39,283 nt of DNA, taken from NCBI RefSeq assembly GCF_000336915.1, contig NZ_AOMD01000027.1:7206-46488 (forward strand). The letters are read 5' to 3'. Positions 32,660-39,283 of this stretch are shown piece after piece (position 1 is the first letter of the stretch; the number at the start of each line of letters is the position of its first letter). The translations under genes were made by a program, and so were the position numbers. The notes below the pieces were generated by a model. That model did not search any database. It had not been told where the DNA came from and was given only the letters and a program-made list of their open reading frames with translations. The DNA is from Halococcus saccharolyticus DSM 5350 (GTDB lineage Archaea; Halobacteriota; Halobacteria; Halobacteriales; Halococcaceae).

Positions 32660-34198
32660 TCAGGTGAGGAAAACGTGGCGCGGCCGGTCCGCGAGCACGT
32701 CCTGACCCCACGAGACGGTGTCGGCGAACGCGTCGCTTCGGAAGAACTCCATCGCGTCTTCGCGCGAGCGCCACTGGCTGGCGATGAACATATCGTTTTC
32801 GTCCGCACGGTTGACGAGGAGATCGGTTTCGTGGTGGCCGTCCATGTCGGCGAGGAGGTCGCCAACGGTGGCGAACTTCTCGACGAACTCCTCACGGTGT
32901 TCTGGCTTCGTGGTGTAGAACATCCCCATCGTGCCGAAGCCCGCTTCTTCGCCCTCCAGCTCACCGACTTCCGCGCGCGAGACGACGCCCGGGAGATCGG
33001 CGAGGAAGCCACCGGCGGTCTCGGCGGCGCTCGCGGTGTCCCAGATGCTCACGACTGCCGCGTTGCCACCGTCCGTGCTCGCGGTTTCACCGCTCGCATC
33101 CGAGGCGCTTCGCGCCTCGCTATTCGTATAGACCGCGGTCTTGACGTGAGTGTCGTAGTGTTCGAAGTTCCCGCGGAGGCCGTCGACATCGTCGGCGAGG
33201 GTTGCGGGCTCGGCCTCGGAGTAGAGCACCATCGCGTGGACATCCTCGCCGTGAGGTTGGCCGGCGTAGATGTCCTCGTCGGCGAGTGCCTCCCGAATGT
33301 CCTGCTCGCTCTCGTCATCGTGATCGTCGTCGGAACGACCACCGTGATGGCCTTCGTCGTGGTGGCGTTCGCCGTGTGCGCTCGCGTCGCCGTGATGATG
33401 GCTGGTGTCCTCGCCCGTGGGAACTGGCTCGCCGGCGAGGAGCGCGCCGAGGTCCTCCGGGGGGAACCGCCGACCGAAACGGAACCGGCCGAACTCGGCG
33501 TAGCGCGAACTCGACGGATCGAACCGCATCTCGTAGAGGAGTTTCTTGATCTGTGCGGGGTCGTCCGCGAAGAGAGTAACGCCCCACTCATAATCGTCGA
33601 ACCCGACGCTGCCGGTGATGATCTGGGTGACGTCGCCGGCGTAGTCGCGGCCGATGTCGCCGTGGCCGCTCATGAGGTCGCTCCGCTCGTCGAAAGGGAG
33701 ATCGTACCAGTTGTCCTCGGGCCCACGGCGCTTGTCCATCGGGTAGAAGGAGACGTGCTCCATGTCGGGGATGTCGGGCTTCAACCGGGATTCGATGTAG
33801 CGCGCCATCCCGGTGTCCTCGACCTCCTCGCCTTCGAAGTAGTCCTGGGACATGTAGCCCGAGACCTCCGTGACCGAGAGGTAGGAGTCGGTCTGTTCGG
33901 TGAAATCGGCGAGCGCCGTGGCCTCGAACCGTCGTTCGGCGGTATCGAGGTGGGCCATCGACGGCCGGAGGTGGAGCACGAGGAGATCGGCGTCGTGGCC
34001 GAGCACGCTGAACGTCGCCGACCCGCCCGCGTCGGCGTCCGCGACGGCCTCGTGGGCCGTGAGGTAGTCGATCCCCTCCTCGATCGCGCGCTGGCGCTCA
34101 CGGTCGGGGGCCGCGCGCCACGCGTCCCAGTCCACCGTCCGAAAGTCGTGGAGCACGTACCACCCTTCCTCGGTCCGCGGTGGCTCTCGTCGGTCCAT
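32660..34198 (-). CDS. pitA: PitA: coproheme decarboxylase (HemQ/Cld)-Abm fusion
   Basis: The start ATG 34198 gives 512 residues; the longer frame from 34309 runs into the divergent gene. Residues 10-250 form a chlorite dismutase-family domain with the hallmarks of coproheme decarboxylase: FYPMDKRRGPEDNWYDLP with catalytic Tyr152, and MSGHGDIGRDYAGD with proximal heme ligand His179. Then ITGSVGFDDYEWGVTLFADD and a RYAEFGRFRFG end match the family. A His/Asp-rich linker (about 258-300) follows. Residues about 318-512 form an antibiotic-biosynthesis-monooxygenase (Abm) domain with its typical repeats. This fusion is PitA of haloarchaea. It should complete heme from coproheme, the Abm part perhaps acting in heme handling. 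The His-rich linker makes PitA bind nickel resin. Confidence 0.93.
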   Translation of the reverse strand: MDRREPPRTEEGWYVLHDFRTVDWDAWRAAPDRERQRAIEEGIDYLTAHEAVADADAGGSATFSVLGHDADLLVLHLRPSMAHLDTAERRFEATALADFTEQTDSYLSVTEVSGYMSQDYFEGEEVEDTGMARYIESRLKPDIPDMEHVSFYPMDKRRGPEDNWYDLPFDERSDLMSGHGDIGRDYAGDVTQIITGSVGFDDYEWGVTLFADDPAQIKKLLYEMRFDPSSSRYAEFGRFRFGRRFPPEDLGALLAGEPVPTGEDTSHHHGDASAHGERHHDEGHHGGRSDDDHDDESEQDIREALADEDIYAGQPHGEDVHAMVLYSEAEPATLADDVDGLRGNFEHYDTHVKTAVYTNSEARSASDASGETASTDGGNAAVVSIWDTASAAETAGGFLADLPGVVSRAEVGELEGEEAGFGTMGMFYTTKPEHREEFVEKFATVGDLLADMDGHHETDLLVNRADENDMFIASQWRSREDAMEFFRSDAFADTVSWGQDVLADRPRHVFLT

Positions 34199-34299
34199 GT
34201 CGCAACTACGGGCCGAACGACAAGGGCGTTTGTGTTTCGACGCCGGCACGGGCAGTCCCAACCGTTTAGCGCCCGTGGGTATCCACGGACAGTAGTGCG

Positions 34300-35145
34300 A
34301 TGAGTGCAAACGAGGACGGCCCCACCGGCGCGACGCTCTCCTATCGCAAGATCCTCGAGCGCGAGATGGAGAACGCCCTGAAAGAGATGGACCGGCCCGC
34401 GGTCGGGACGTTCATCTCGGGCTTTTCGGCCGGGCTCAACCTGAGCTTCGGGGCGCTGTTCATGGCGATGGTGCTGACCTTCGCGGGCGGGTTCGACTCG
34501 ACACTCACCAAACAGGTCACGCTCGCCGGTGTCTCCTCGATCGCGTTTCTGTTCGTCGTCATCGGTCAGACCGAACTCTTTACTGCTCACTCCACGATGG
34601 CTGTCCTCCCGGTGCTCGACGGCCGAGCGTCGCTTCGTGATCTCGGACAGATCTGGAGCGTAACCTACGTCTCGAACCTGCTCGGCTGTGCGGCGTTCGT
34701 CGCACTCATCGCGGCGATCGGCGAACCGATGGGGATCGCCGAGCCGAGCGCGTTCGGCTCGCTCGCGGGCGCGCTCGTCGGTCTTCCGTGGTGGACGATC
34801 ACCCTGTCGGGAGTCGTCGCGGGGTGGTTGATGGGGATGGCGACGTGGCTCTCGGCCGCCAGTCGCGACACCGTCGGCCGAATCGTCTTCGTGTTGCTCA
34901 CGACCGCTGCCATCGGGTTCGGGCCGTTCCACCACGCGATCCTCGGCACGACGGAAGTACTCTCGGCGATCGTCCTCGATGCGGGCGTCGCGCCGGGCGC
35001 GTTCGTCCCGTTCATCGTCTTCACGACCATCGGCAACGTGCTCGGCGGGACGGTCTTCGTCGCACTCCTCAACTACGGCCACATCGCTCTCGCGGGCGAG
35101 GAGAAAGACGTGGACTTCCAAGCGAACGGTATCGAGGATTCCTGA
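34300..35145 (+). CDS. Formate/nitrite transporter family protein
   Basis: The product has 281 residues with six membrane helices. Members of the FNT family form pentameric channels for formate, nitrite or hydrosulfide. FISGFSAGLNLSFGALFMAMVL, IGQTELFTAHSTMAVLPVLDG (the T/ELFT-N region before helix 3) and AIGFGPFHHAILGTTEVLSAI are characteristic. FGPFHHAILG carries the central pore histidine region. It is divergent from pitA with a 101-base gap, which has GTTTAG about 35 bases before its ATG. The hydrophilic N-terminus (1-30) is cytoplasmic. The anion specificity is unknown. Confidence 0.87.
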   Translation: MSANEDGPTGATLSYRKILEREMENALKEMDRPAVGTFISGFSAGLNLSFGALFMAMVLTFAGGFDSTLTKQVTLAGVSSIAFLFVVIGQTELFTAHSTMAVLPVLDGRASLRDLGQIWSVTYVSNLLGCAAFVALIAAIGEPMGIAEPSAFGSLAGALVGLPWWTITLSGVVAGWLMGMATWLSAASRDTVGRIVFVLLTTAAIGFGPFHHAILGTTEVLSAIVLDAGVAPGAFVPFIVFTTIGNVLGGTVFVALLNYGHIALAGEEKDVDFQANGIEDS

Positions 35146-35182
35146 CTCCGGTGACTGCACCCGTACGCGCCGATGTACTGCA

Positions 35183-35707
35183 TCAGTCGGAGCGCGATCG
35201 ACCGATGGCGAAAACGCCGCGCCTATCGAGTGCCGCGTCGGTCAGCAGGAGTAATCGCTGTACTCCGAGGAGAACGGCCACGGCAGCGACGATCAGGACG
35301 CCTTCGAGAGGACTCGATAGCAGTCCGAGCGCGACGATCAGCGTCGTCGCACACGCCGGCGGGTGACGGACGCCGAGATGGATCATCCCCATCACGGTGA
35401 GTACGATGGCCCCGACGCCGCTGGCAGCGAGTCGGAGACCGGGGAGCGAGAGTGGCGCGATCTCGCTCGTCACGACGATACCGCCGGCGAAGAGGTGGTA
35501 GGTAGCGAGGCCGGTGACGACGCCGATCGCGTGGCTCACGACCACTCGCCGGGTGTCGCTCGCCTCGCTCTCGGGGAAGGTGGCGAGAACGAACGCCGAG
35601 GGGCCGAGGCTCGGAAACAGCGCCGGCAGGCCCGTTGCCCACGCGAGCACACCGATGACGGCGATGAGCAGCCCCGTATGGAGGCCCGTGGCGAGCCGAT
35701 CGTCCAT
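35183..35707 (-). CDS. HPP-family membrane protein
   Basis: The product has 174 residues with four hydrophobic helices. The HPP motif is present as RHPPACATTLIVALGLL before the last helix. LFPSLGPSAFVLATFPESE matches the first conserved loop of the family, which in bacteria often reads PSxGAtavLlFa. HPP proteins of cyanobacteria act as nitrite transporters in the chloroplast/inner membrane; in archaea the function is unproven. A CTAAAAC box at 35731 lies 24-30 bases before ATG 35707 in the right orientation. It converges with the FNT gene, which also suits nitrite handling, though this link is only circumstantial. Confidence 0.85.
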   Translation of the reverse strand: MDDRLATGLHTGLLIAVIGVLAWATGLPALFPSLGPSAFVLATFPESEASDTRRVVVSHAIGVVTGLATYHLFAGGIVVTSEIAPLSLPGLRLAASGVGAIVLTVMGMIHLGVRHPPACATTLIVALGLLSSPLEGVLIVAAVAVLLGVQRLLLLTDAALDRRGVFAIGRSRSD

Positions 35708-35730
35708 CGTCGGCGGTTCGGTGGCCGGGC

Positions 35731-35737
35731 CTAAAAC
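35731..35737 (-). promoter_or_regulatory. Candidate TATA box of the HPP gene
   Basis: GTTTTAG on the minus strand lies 24-30 bases before ATG 35707, consistent with a leaderless transcript. Confidence 0.5.
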
Positions 35738-35801
35738 GCCGCTGAAGCCCGATCGACGGCGGTCGACTGCGGATCGTTCTCGGAAACGGCCGACACGCGA
35801 A

Positions 35802-36221
35802 TCAGGGGACGACGGTCACCGGGACGGACGAGTCCTGCACGACCGTCCCTGCGACGCTTCCCAGCAGGACGCGCGAGACGCCGGAACGCCCGCGGCTTCC
35901 CATGACGATCGCGTCGATGTCGTGGTCGTCGGCGTACGCGGTGATGGCGTCGGCAGGCCGACCCTCGACGACCGCCGTATCGAGCGTCGCGTCGTACTCC
36001 GCCGCCAGTTCGTCGGCTGCCGCGAACAGCTCCTCGGCGGCCGTTTCGGCGGTGTCGGCGGCCGTTTCACTGTCGCCGGATCGCTCACCATAGCCCGCTC
36101 CCGTCGGGTCGATGACGTTCAGTACAGTGACGTCGGCCTCGGGAAAGATCGTGAGTGCGTGTTCGAGTCCGGGCCAGGAGTGTGTCGAGTCGGTCAACGG
36201 GACGAGCAATCGTCGGCCCAT
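35802..36221 (-). CDS. Universal stress protein (UspA-like)
   Basis: ATG 36221 gives 139 residues, the standard length of a single-domain Usp, and starts directly on the first strand RRLLVPLTDSTHSW. VTVLNVIDP, the helical DTAETAAEELFAAADELAAEY region and the ATP-binding motif GSRGRSGVSRVLLGSVAGTVV, with G-x2-G-x9-G(S), follow in order and end in PVTVV. It binds ATP and is induced by stress in related organisms. CTTATG on the minus strand at 36245-36250 is a well-placed promoter box. It is not in an operon with the protease gene upstream, which ends 50 bases away. Confidence 0.9.
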   Translation of the reverse strand: MGRRLLVPLTDSTHSWPGLEHALTIFPEADVTVLNVIDPTGAGYGERSGDSETAADTAETAAEELFAAADELAAEYDATLDTAVVEGRPADAITAYADDHDIDAIVMGSRGRSGVSRVLLGSVAGTVVQDSSVPVTVVP

Positions 36222-36244
36222 GATCGGATCAGTCGGCGGTCGGG

Positions 36245-36250
36245 CATAAG
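36245..36250 (-). promoter_or_regulatory. Candidate TATA box of the universal stress protein gene
   Basis: CTTATG on the minus strand lies 24-29 bases before ATG 36221 and downstream of the protease stop codon. Confidence 0.45.
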
Positions 36251-36272
36251 CCTGCGGCAGCACGTTTCGGTC

Positions 36273-38054
36273 TCAGCCAGCCAACACCGTCGGCCCGAAG
36301 ATCATCACGACGAGTGCGCCGATCATCGTGAGCGTCACCGCCGTCGTCACTGCGCCGGCGAGCGCCTGCCGACTGCCGATCGGGAGCCGGGAAACCACCG
36401 CTTCGGTGCTCGCCCGGAAGATGTGGCCGCCGTCGAGCGGGAACGAGGGGATACAGTTGAACAGCCCGAGGTTGACGTTGATCCAGCCGGTCCAGAACAG
36501 CACGTTCGCGAGGGTGAACACGCTCCCGCCGAGGAACGACAGCGGTCCCGTGATGGTGAAGTAGTTCCTGACTGGGCCGACGAAGCCTGCAAAGCTGACG
36601 AGCCCGCTGCTCCCCGGAACCGCGCCCGCGAACGGCAGTGAGATCACGGCGAGGAACTGTGCGACCAGCGAGCCGCCCAGGCCACCGGCTCCACCTGCTC
36701 CGTCTCCACCGCCACCGCCGAGCAGGCCGAGATACTGCGAGGCGGGATACGACTGAATGCCGAAGTCGTCGACCACGATCCCAGTCGTGCCGGGTGAGAT
36801 TCTGACGCCGAGGAATCCGTTACCGGTATCGGGGTTCTCGTTCAATTGTACCGAGTAGTTGCCGCGGTCGTCGTTCACGACCGCCTCGACACGCACCCTC
36901 TCGTTCGGTTCGGTCCCATCGAGCACGTCGCTCAACGCCGACCGGTTCGGCGTGCGCTCGCCGGCAATACGGGTGACGACAACCGACTCACCCGCAAGGC
37001 CGTCGCTCGCGTTCGCGAGTGGACCGCCGGGCGTGACGGTCGCGGCCGCGCCGACGGGCATCGTCACGGTTCCGTTGTCGGTCGAAAGCTGTGCCGTCGA
37101 TCGGTTTTCGAGCGCTGCGTGGAAGGCGTTCTCGGTGCCGACGGCGGTCCCGTTGACCGCCTCGATCGACGTTCCGGTGGCGAGCGGTCCGTCCACGACC
37201 GCGCTGGTGACGACGACCGACCGCTGTACCGTGGTAGTGTTGCCGTCCTGTAGCGAGACCGCGACTGTGCGGTTCGCGTCCGCGAGCGCGGCGTCGAACT
37301 CGCTCGCGTTCGCCACCTGCTGCCCGTCGATGTGGGTGATGACGTCGCCACGATCGATACCGGCGTCGGCGGCGGGAGTGCCGTTGAGCGCCCCGCCGAC
37401 GGGAACGCCGGGTGCGGCCGCGATCGAGCCGACCACCGGGCCGAAGAGGAGGGCGAACGCGATTACCGTGATCGCGAAGTTGTTGGTGACGCCCGCAGCG
37501 AACATCCGGGTGCGGTCTCCGCGGTCGGCGCGCGCCTGACTCTCTTCGTCGGGTTCGACGAACGCGCCCATCGGGATCACCGCGAGCAGCGCGAGTCCCA
37601 TCGATTCGATGTCGATGTCTTCGACCCGACAGAGCAGGCCGTGGCCACCCTCGTGAACCACCAGACCGACGAGAAGGCCGAACACGATCTCGGGCGCGAC
37701 CGAGAGCGGCAAGAACTGGTTGACGCCAGGGATCACGAGCGCGTCCTGTGGCTGCCTGATTACCGTGGATTCGGGCTGGTTGAAGATCCTGACGGCGCTG
37801 AAGAGCACCGCGAGGAAGGAGCCAGCCATCACCACCAGCGCGATCCCGACGCCGACGTTGGCCCACGCCCGCCAGAACCGCTTCGGTCCCGCGAGCCAGT
37901 CGAGAAACTCCTTTCCGCGCTGGGTGTGGATCGTCGTGATCGGCCCCGACACCCGAACCGAACTCGGCAGGACGCCCCACGACTGGAGCGCCGTCGCAAC
38001 GAGTGTATAGAGGAGAAGCCCCGAAAGCACCCACACCAGCGTGCTAACCATCAT
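36273..38054 (-). CDS. Site-2 protease family intramembrane metalloprotease with PDZ region
   Basis: The product has 593 residues; a second ATG follows the first directly. HEGGH at 134-138, in a membrane helix, is the HExxH zinc site, and the third ligand lies in NCIPSFPLDGGHI at about 538. Between them, after MFAAGVTNNFAITVIAFALLFG, a PDZ-like domain is recognisable (PADAGIDRGDVITHIDGQQV). A long Thr/Asn/Val-rich outer region with a second PDZ-like part (VEAVNGTAVGTENAF) and a Gly-rich linker (GGGGGDGAGGAGGLGG) separates it from the C-terminal helices. Such proteases cut membrane-bound anti-sigma-like regulators in bacteria; targets in archaea are largely unknown. It stands apart from lysS by 80 bases. 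Confidence 0.9.
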   Translation of the reverse strand: MMVSTLVWVLSGLLLYTLVATALQSWGVLPSSVRVSGPITTIHTQRGKEFLDWLAGPKRFWRAWANVGVGIALVVMAGSFLAVLFSAVRIFNQPESTVIRQPQDALVIPGVNQFLPLSVAPEIVFGLLVGLVVHEGGHGLLCRVEDIDIESMGLALLAVIPMGAFVEPDEESQARADRGDRTRMFAAGVTNNFAITVIAFALLFGPVVGSIAAAPGVPVGGALNGTPAADAGIDRGDVITHIDGQQVANASEFDAALADANRTVAVSLQDGNTTTVQRSVVVTSAVVDGPLATGTSIEAVNGTAVGTENAFHAALENRSTAQLSTDNGTVTMPVGAAATVTPGGPLANASDGLAGESVVVTRIAGERTPNRSALSDVLDGTEPNERVRVEAVVNDDRGNYSVQLNENPDTGNGFLGVRISPGTTGIVVDDFGIQSYPASQYLGLLGGGGGDGAGGAGGLGGSLVAQFLAVISLPFAGAVPGSSGLVSFAGFVGPVRNYFTITGPLSFLGGSVFTLANVLFWTGWINVNLGLFNCIPSFPLDGGHIFRASTEAVVSRLPIGSRQALAGAVTTAVTLTMIGALVVMIFGPTVLAG

Positions 38055-38134
38055 CCGTTCGGACGGCCCTCGCGGCCATGAGGGTTTGGTTTGCCCGCGT
38101 CCTCCTCACCCCACACCGCAGCGCCGAAACGAGG

Positions 38135-39262
38135 CTACGCCTCACGCCGGAGGCGACGAACCACGAACGCGCGGTCGAGATCGGCGAGGAAGGTGCCGAG
38201 CTGTGGCCCCTGATCGGTGTCGAAGAAGAGCCGGTAACCCGCGGCGAACAGGTTTCCGGGATCGAGATCGTGTCGCCGCGCAGTCTCGAAGATCTCGCTC
38301 TGGATCGCCTCACCAGCGTGGCCCGCTTCGACGAAGTCGGCGAGGTCATCGAGCGCGGCCTCGGTGGCAGCGTCGAACTCCGTGGCGGGGAGGTCGGCTG
38401 CGAGGCGGTAGTTGTAGGCGTTGTCGACGCGCTCGGCCCACGTACGGGCGCGGTTGACTCGTGCGAGCGCGTCCATGACGACTTCTTCGGAGGCGTCCGT
38501 GGGAATGTGATCCTCACGGCGCGCCATCTTCTCGCGGAGATCGGAATCGTCGGTCATCCCCAACACGGCAGCGAAGGTGTAGGGAAGCCGGAGCCGTGGA
38601 GTCTCGCTGTCGCCGATGACCGTCGGGTAGGCGGCTTCGACCGTCGCCATCGATCGGGCTTCAGTGTCCAAATCCTCGGAGTACGCTCGCTCGAAGCGAT
38701 CAAATTCGTCGACGAGCTGATCGACCCGCTCGACCGAGAAATCCCGTGCCGTACTCGGATCCTTTGTGAAGAAGTACCGGAGCACTTCAGGTTCGATCAG
38801 TTCGAGCACGTCCTGGACCATGATGACGTGTCCGGCCGACGACGAGAACGGCTGGCCATCGAGCGTGAACCACTCGTAGGCCATCGGGACTGGTGGGATA
38901 TCGCCGAGGACATTGCGGGTAATGTCGGCCCCGCTCGGCCACGAGCCTTCGGCGTGGTCCTTCCCGAACGGTTCGAAGTCCACGTCGAGCACTTGCCACT
39001 GGGCGGGCCACTCGAAGCGCCACGGGAGTTTACCCTCGCGGAGGGTCGCAGTTCCCTCGTGGCCGCAGCCCTCGATCGTCTGATCGCCCGCCTCCATGTC
39101 AGTGCAGACGTACTCGACGGTGCCCGCATCGAGGTCGATGTTCGTGACGGCGTCGGTTTCGACCACGTGGCCGCAGTTCGCACAGATCGGCCGGAACGGG
39201 ACATAGGTATCATCGACCTTGTCCTGATACTTTGCGAGCACCCGCCGCGCCTCGGCACGGTG
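38135..39262 (-). CDS. lysS: Lysyl-tRNA synthetase, class I (archaeal type), 3' part
   Basis: The visible 375 codons are the C-terminal two thirds of class I LysRS, which attaches lysine to tRNA-Lys. Visible features are the zinc site CANC followed by C and C near the cut end, WRFEWPAQWQVLDVDFEPFGKDH of the Rossmann core, and GQPFSSSAGHVI, which replaces the KMSKS loop. The helical anticodon-binding region follows from YFFTKDP to the end. The N-terminal HIGH-like part is beyond the window. The reading frame seems to continue into the last 21 bases, giving an apparent start MYKRQ, but this is adapter sequence. The true gene start is outside. Confidence 0.92.
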   Translation of the reverse strand, partial: HRAEARRVLAKYQDKVDDTYVPFRPICANCGHVVETDAVTNIDLDAGTVEYVCTDMEAGDQTIEGCGHEGTATLREGKLPWRFEWPAQWQVLDVDFEPFGKDHAEGSWPSGADITRNVLGDIPPVPMAYEWFTLDGQPFSSSAGHVIMVQDVLELIEPEVLRYFFTKDPSTARDFSVERVDQLVDEFDRFERAYSEDLDTEARSMATVEAAYPTVIGDSETPRLRLPYTFAAVLGMTDDSDLREKMARREDHIPTDASEEVVMDALARVNRARTWAERVDNAYNYRLAADLPATEFDAATEAALDDLADFVEAGHAGEAIQSEIFETARRHDLDPGNLFAAGYRLFFDTDQGPQLGTFLADLDRAFVVRRLRREA

Positions 39263-39283
39263 CTGTCTCTTATACACATCTCT
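39263..39283. other. Tn5/Nextera mosaic-end adapter, not genomic
   Basis: CTGTCTCTTATACACATCT (39263-39281) is the exact 19-base mosaic end used in tagmentation libraries. On the minus strand it yields the known false protein starts MYKRQ and, in another frame, MCIRDS. The last two bases CT are probably adapter too. Confidence 0.97.

Noticed and set aside
32675-34303. A 542-residue plus-strand frame opposite pitA
   Set aside because: It is a shadow of the high-GC pitA gene. It lacks any domain and starts inside the divergent promoter zone.
33781-35160. A 459-residue minus-strand frame opposite the FNT gene and the start of pitA
   Set aside because: It is Arg- and His-rich, without motifs, and covers two strongly supported genes in other frames.
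36859-38081. Long plus-strand frames opposite the site-2 protease
   Set aside because: They are Ser/Thr/Pro- or Arg-rich shadows without signal, domain or promoter.

Overview
The window is haloarchaeal chromosomal DNA, possibly from a Halococcus-like organism. The evidence is high GC, very acidic predicted proteins, twin-arginine export signals, TATA-like boxes about 25-30 bases before many start codons with almost no leader, and families typical of halophilic archaea (PitA, halocyanin, HTH_10 regulators, class I LysRS, MTH865, DUF5789-like and DUF7344-like proteins). The last 21 bases are not genomic: they carry the 19-base Tn5/Nextera mosaic end. The window is therefore one end of a short-read contig, and both of its outermost genes are cut by the window edges.

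Region 1 (1-3128) is surface and polysaccharide biology. A 5'-truncated GH26-like glycoside hydrolase with N-terminal repeat modules converges on a WecB-type UDP-GlcNAc 2-epimerase, the two stop codons sharing one CTAG. Region 2 (3129-13331) looks like an island. It holds a decayed 1.2-kb stretch, a 1,299-residue P-loop ATPase of the HerA/VirD4 type with a nuclease-like C-terminus, a thiamine-diphosphate enzyme, and a permease/3-hydroxyacyl-CoA dehydrogenase operon. It is bounded by a 125-bp imperfect direct repeat that copies the first 15 codons and promoter of the epimerase. Region 3 (13332-16433) has a luciferase-like protein, a Tat-exported protein built from the same repeat module as the hydrolase, a DUF5789-like protein and two back-to-back gene remnants, one of them an adenine deaminase tail.

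Region 4 (16687-20014) has a NagD-like phosphatase, small conserved haloarchaeal proteins, an AhpD-like peroxidase and a DMT exporter. Region 5 (20142-23218) looks like a copper locus: an Lrp/AsnC-TRASH regulator, a Cys-rich four-helix copper-binding protein and a lipoprotein halocyanin, with a lipid kinase between them. Region 6 (23290-29210) has redox and metallo-beta-lactamase enzymes, an HTH_10 regulator, a cold-shock protein, a zinc-ribbon protein, and a PiT-type transporter translationally coupled to a membrane protein with a tetrapeptide-repeat tail.

Region 7 (29423-32302) has an Nmad3-type protein and an aldo/keto reductase flanked by two small winged-helix-like proteins. Region 8 (32660-39262) has PitA (coproheme decarboxylase fused to Abm), a formate/nitrite transporter, an HPP membrane protein, a universal stress protein, a site-2 protease and the 3' part of lysS. 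No rRNA, tRNA, CRISPR array or intact insertion sequence was seen. Gene decay is concentrated at 3.2-4.3 kb, 12.6-13.2 kb and 15.9-16.5 kb.
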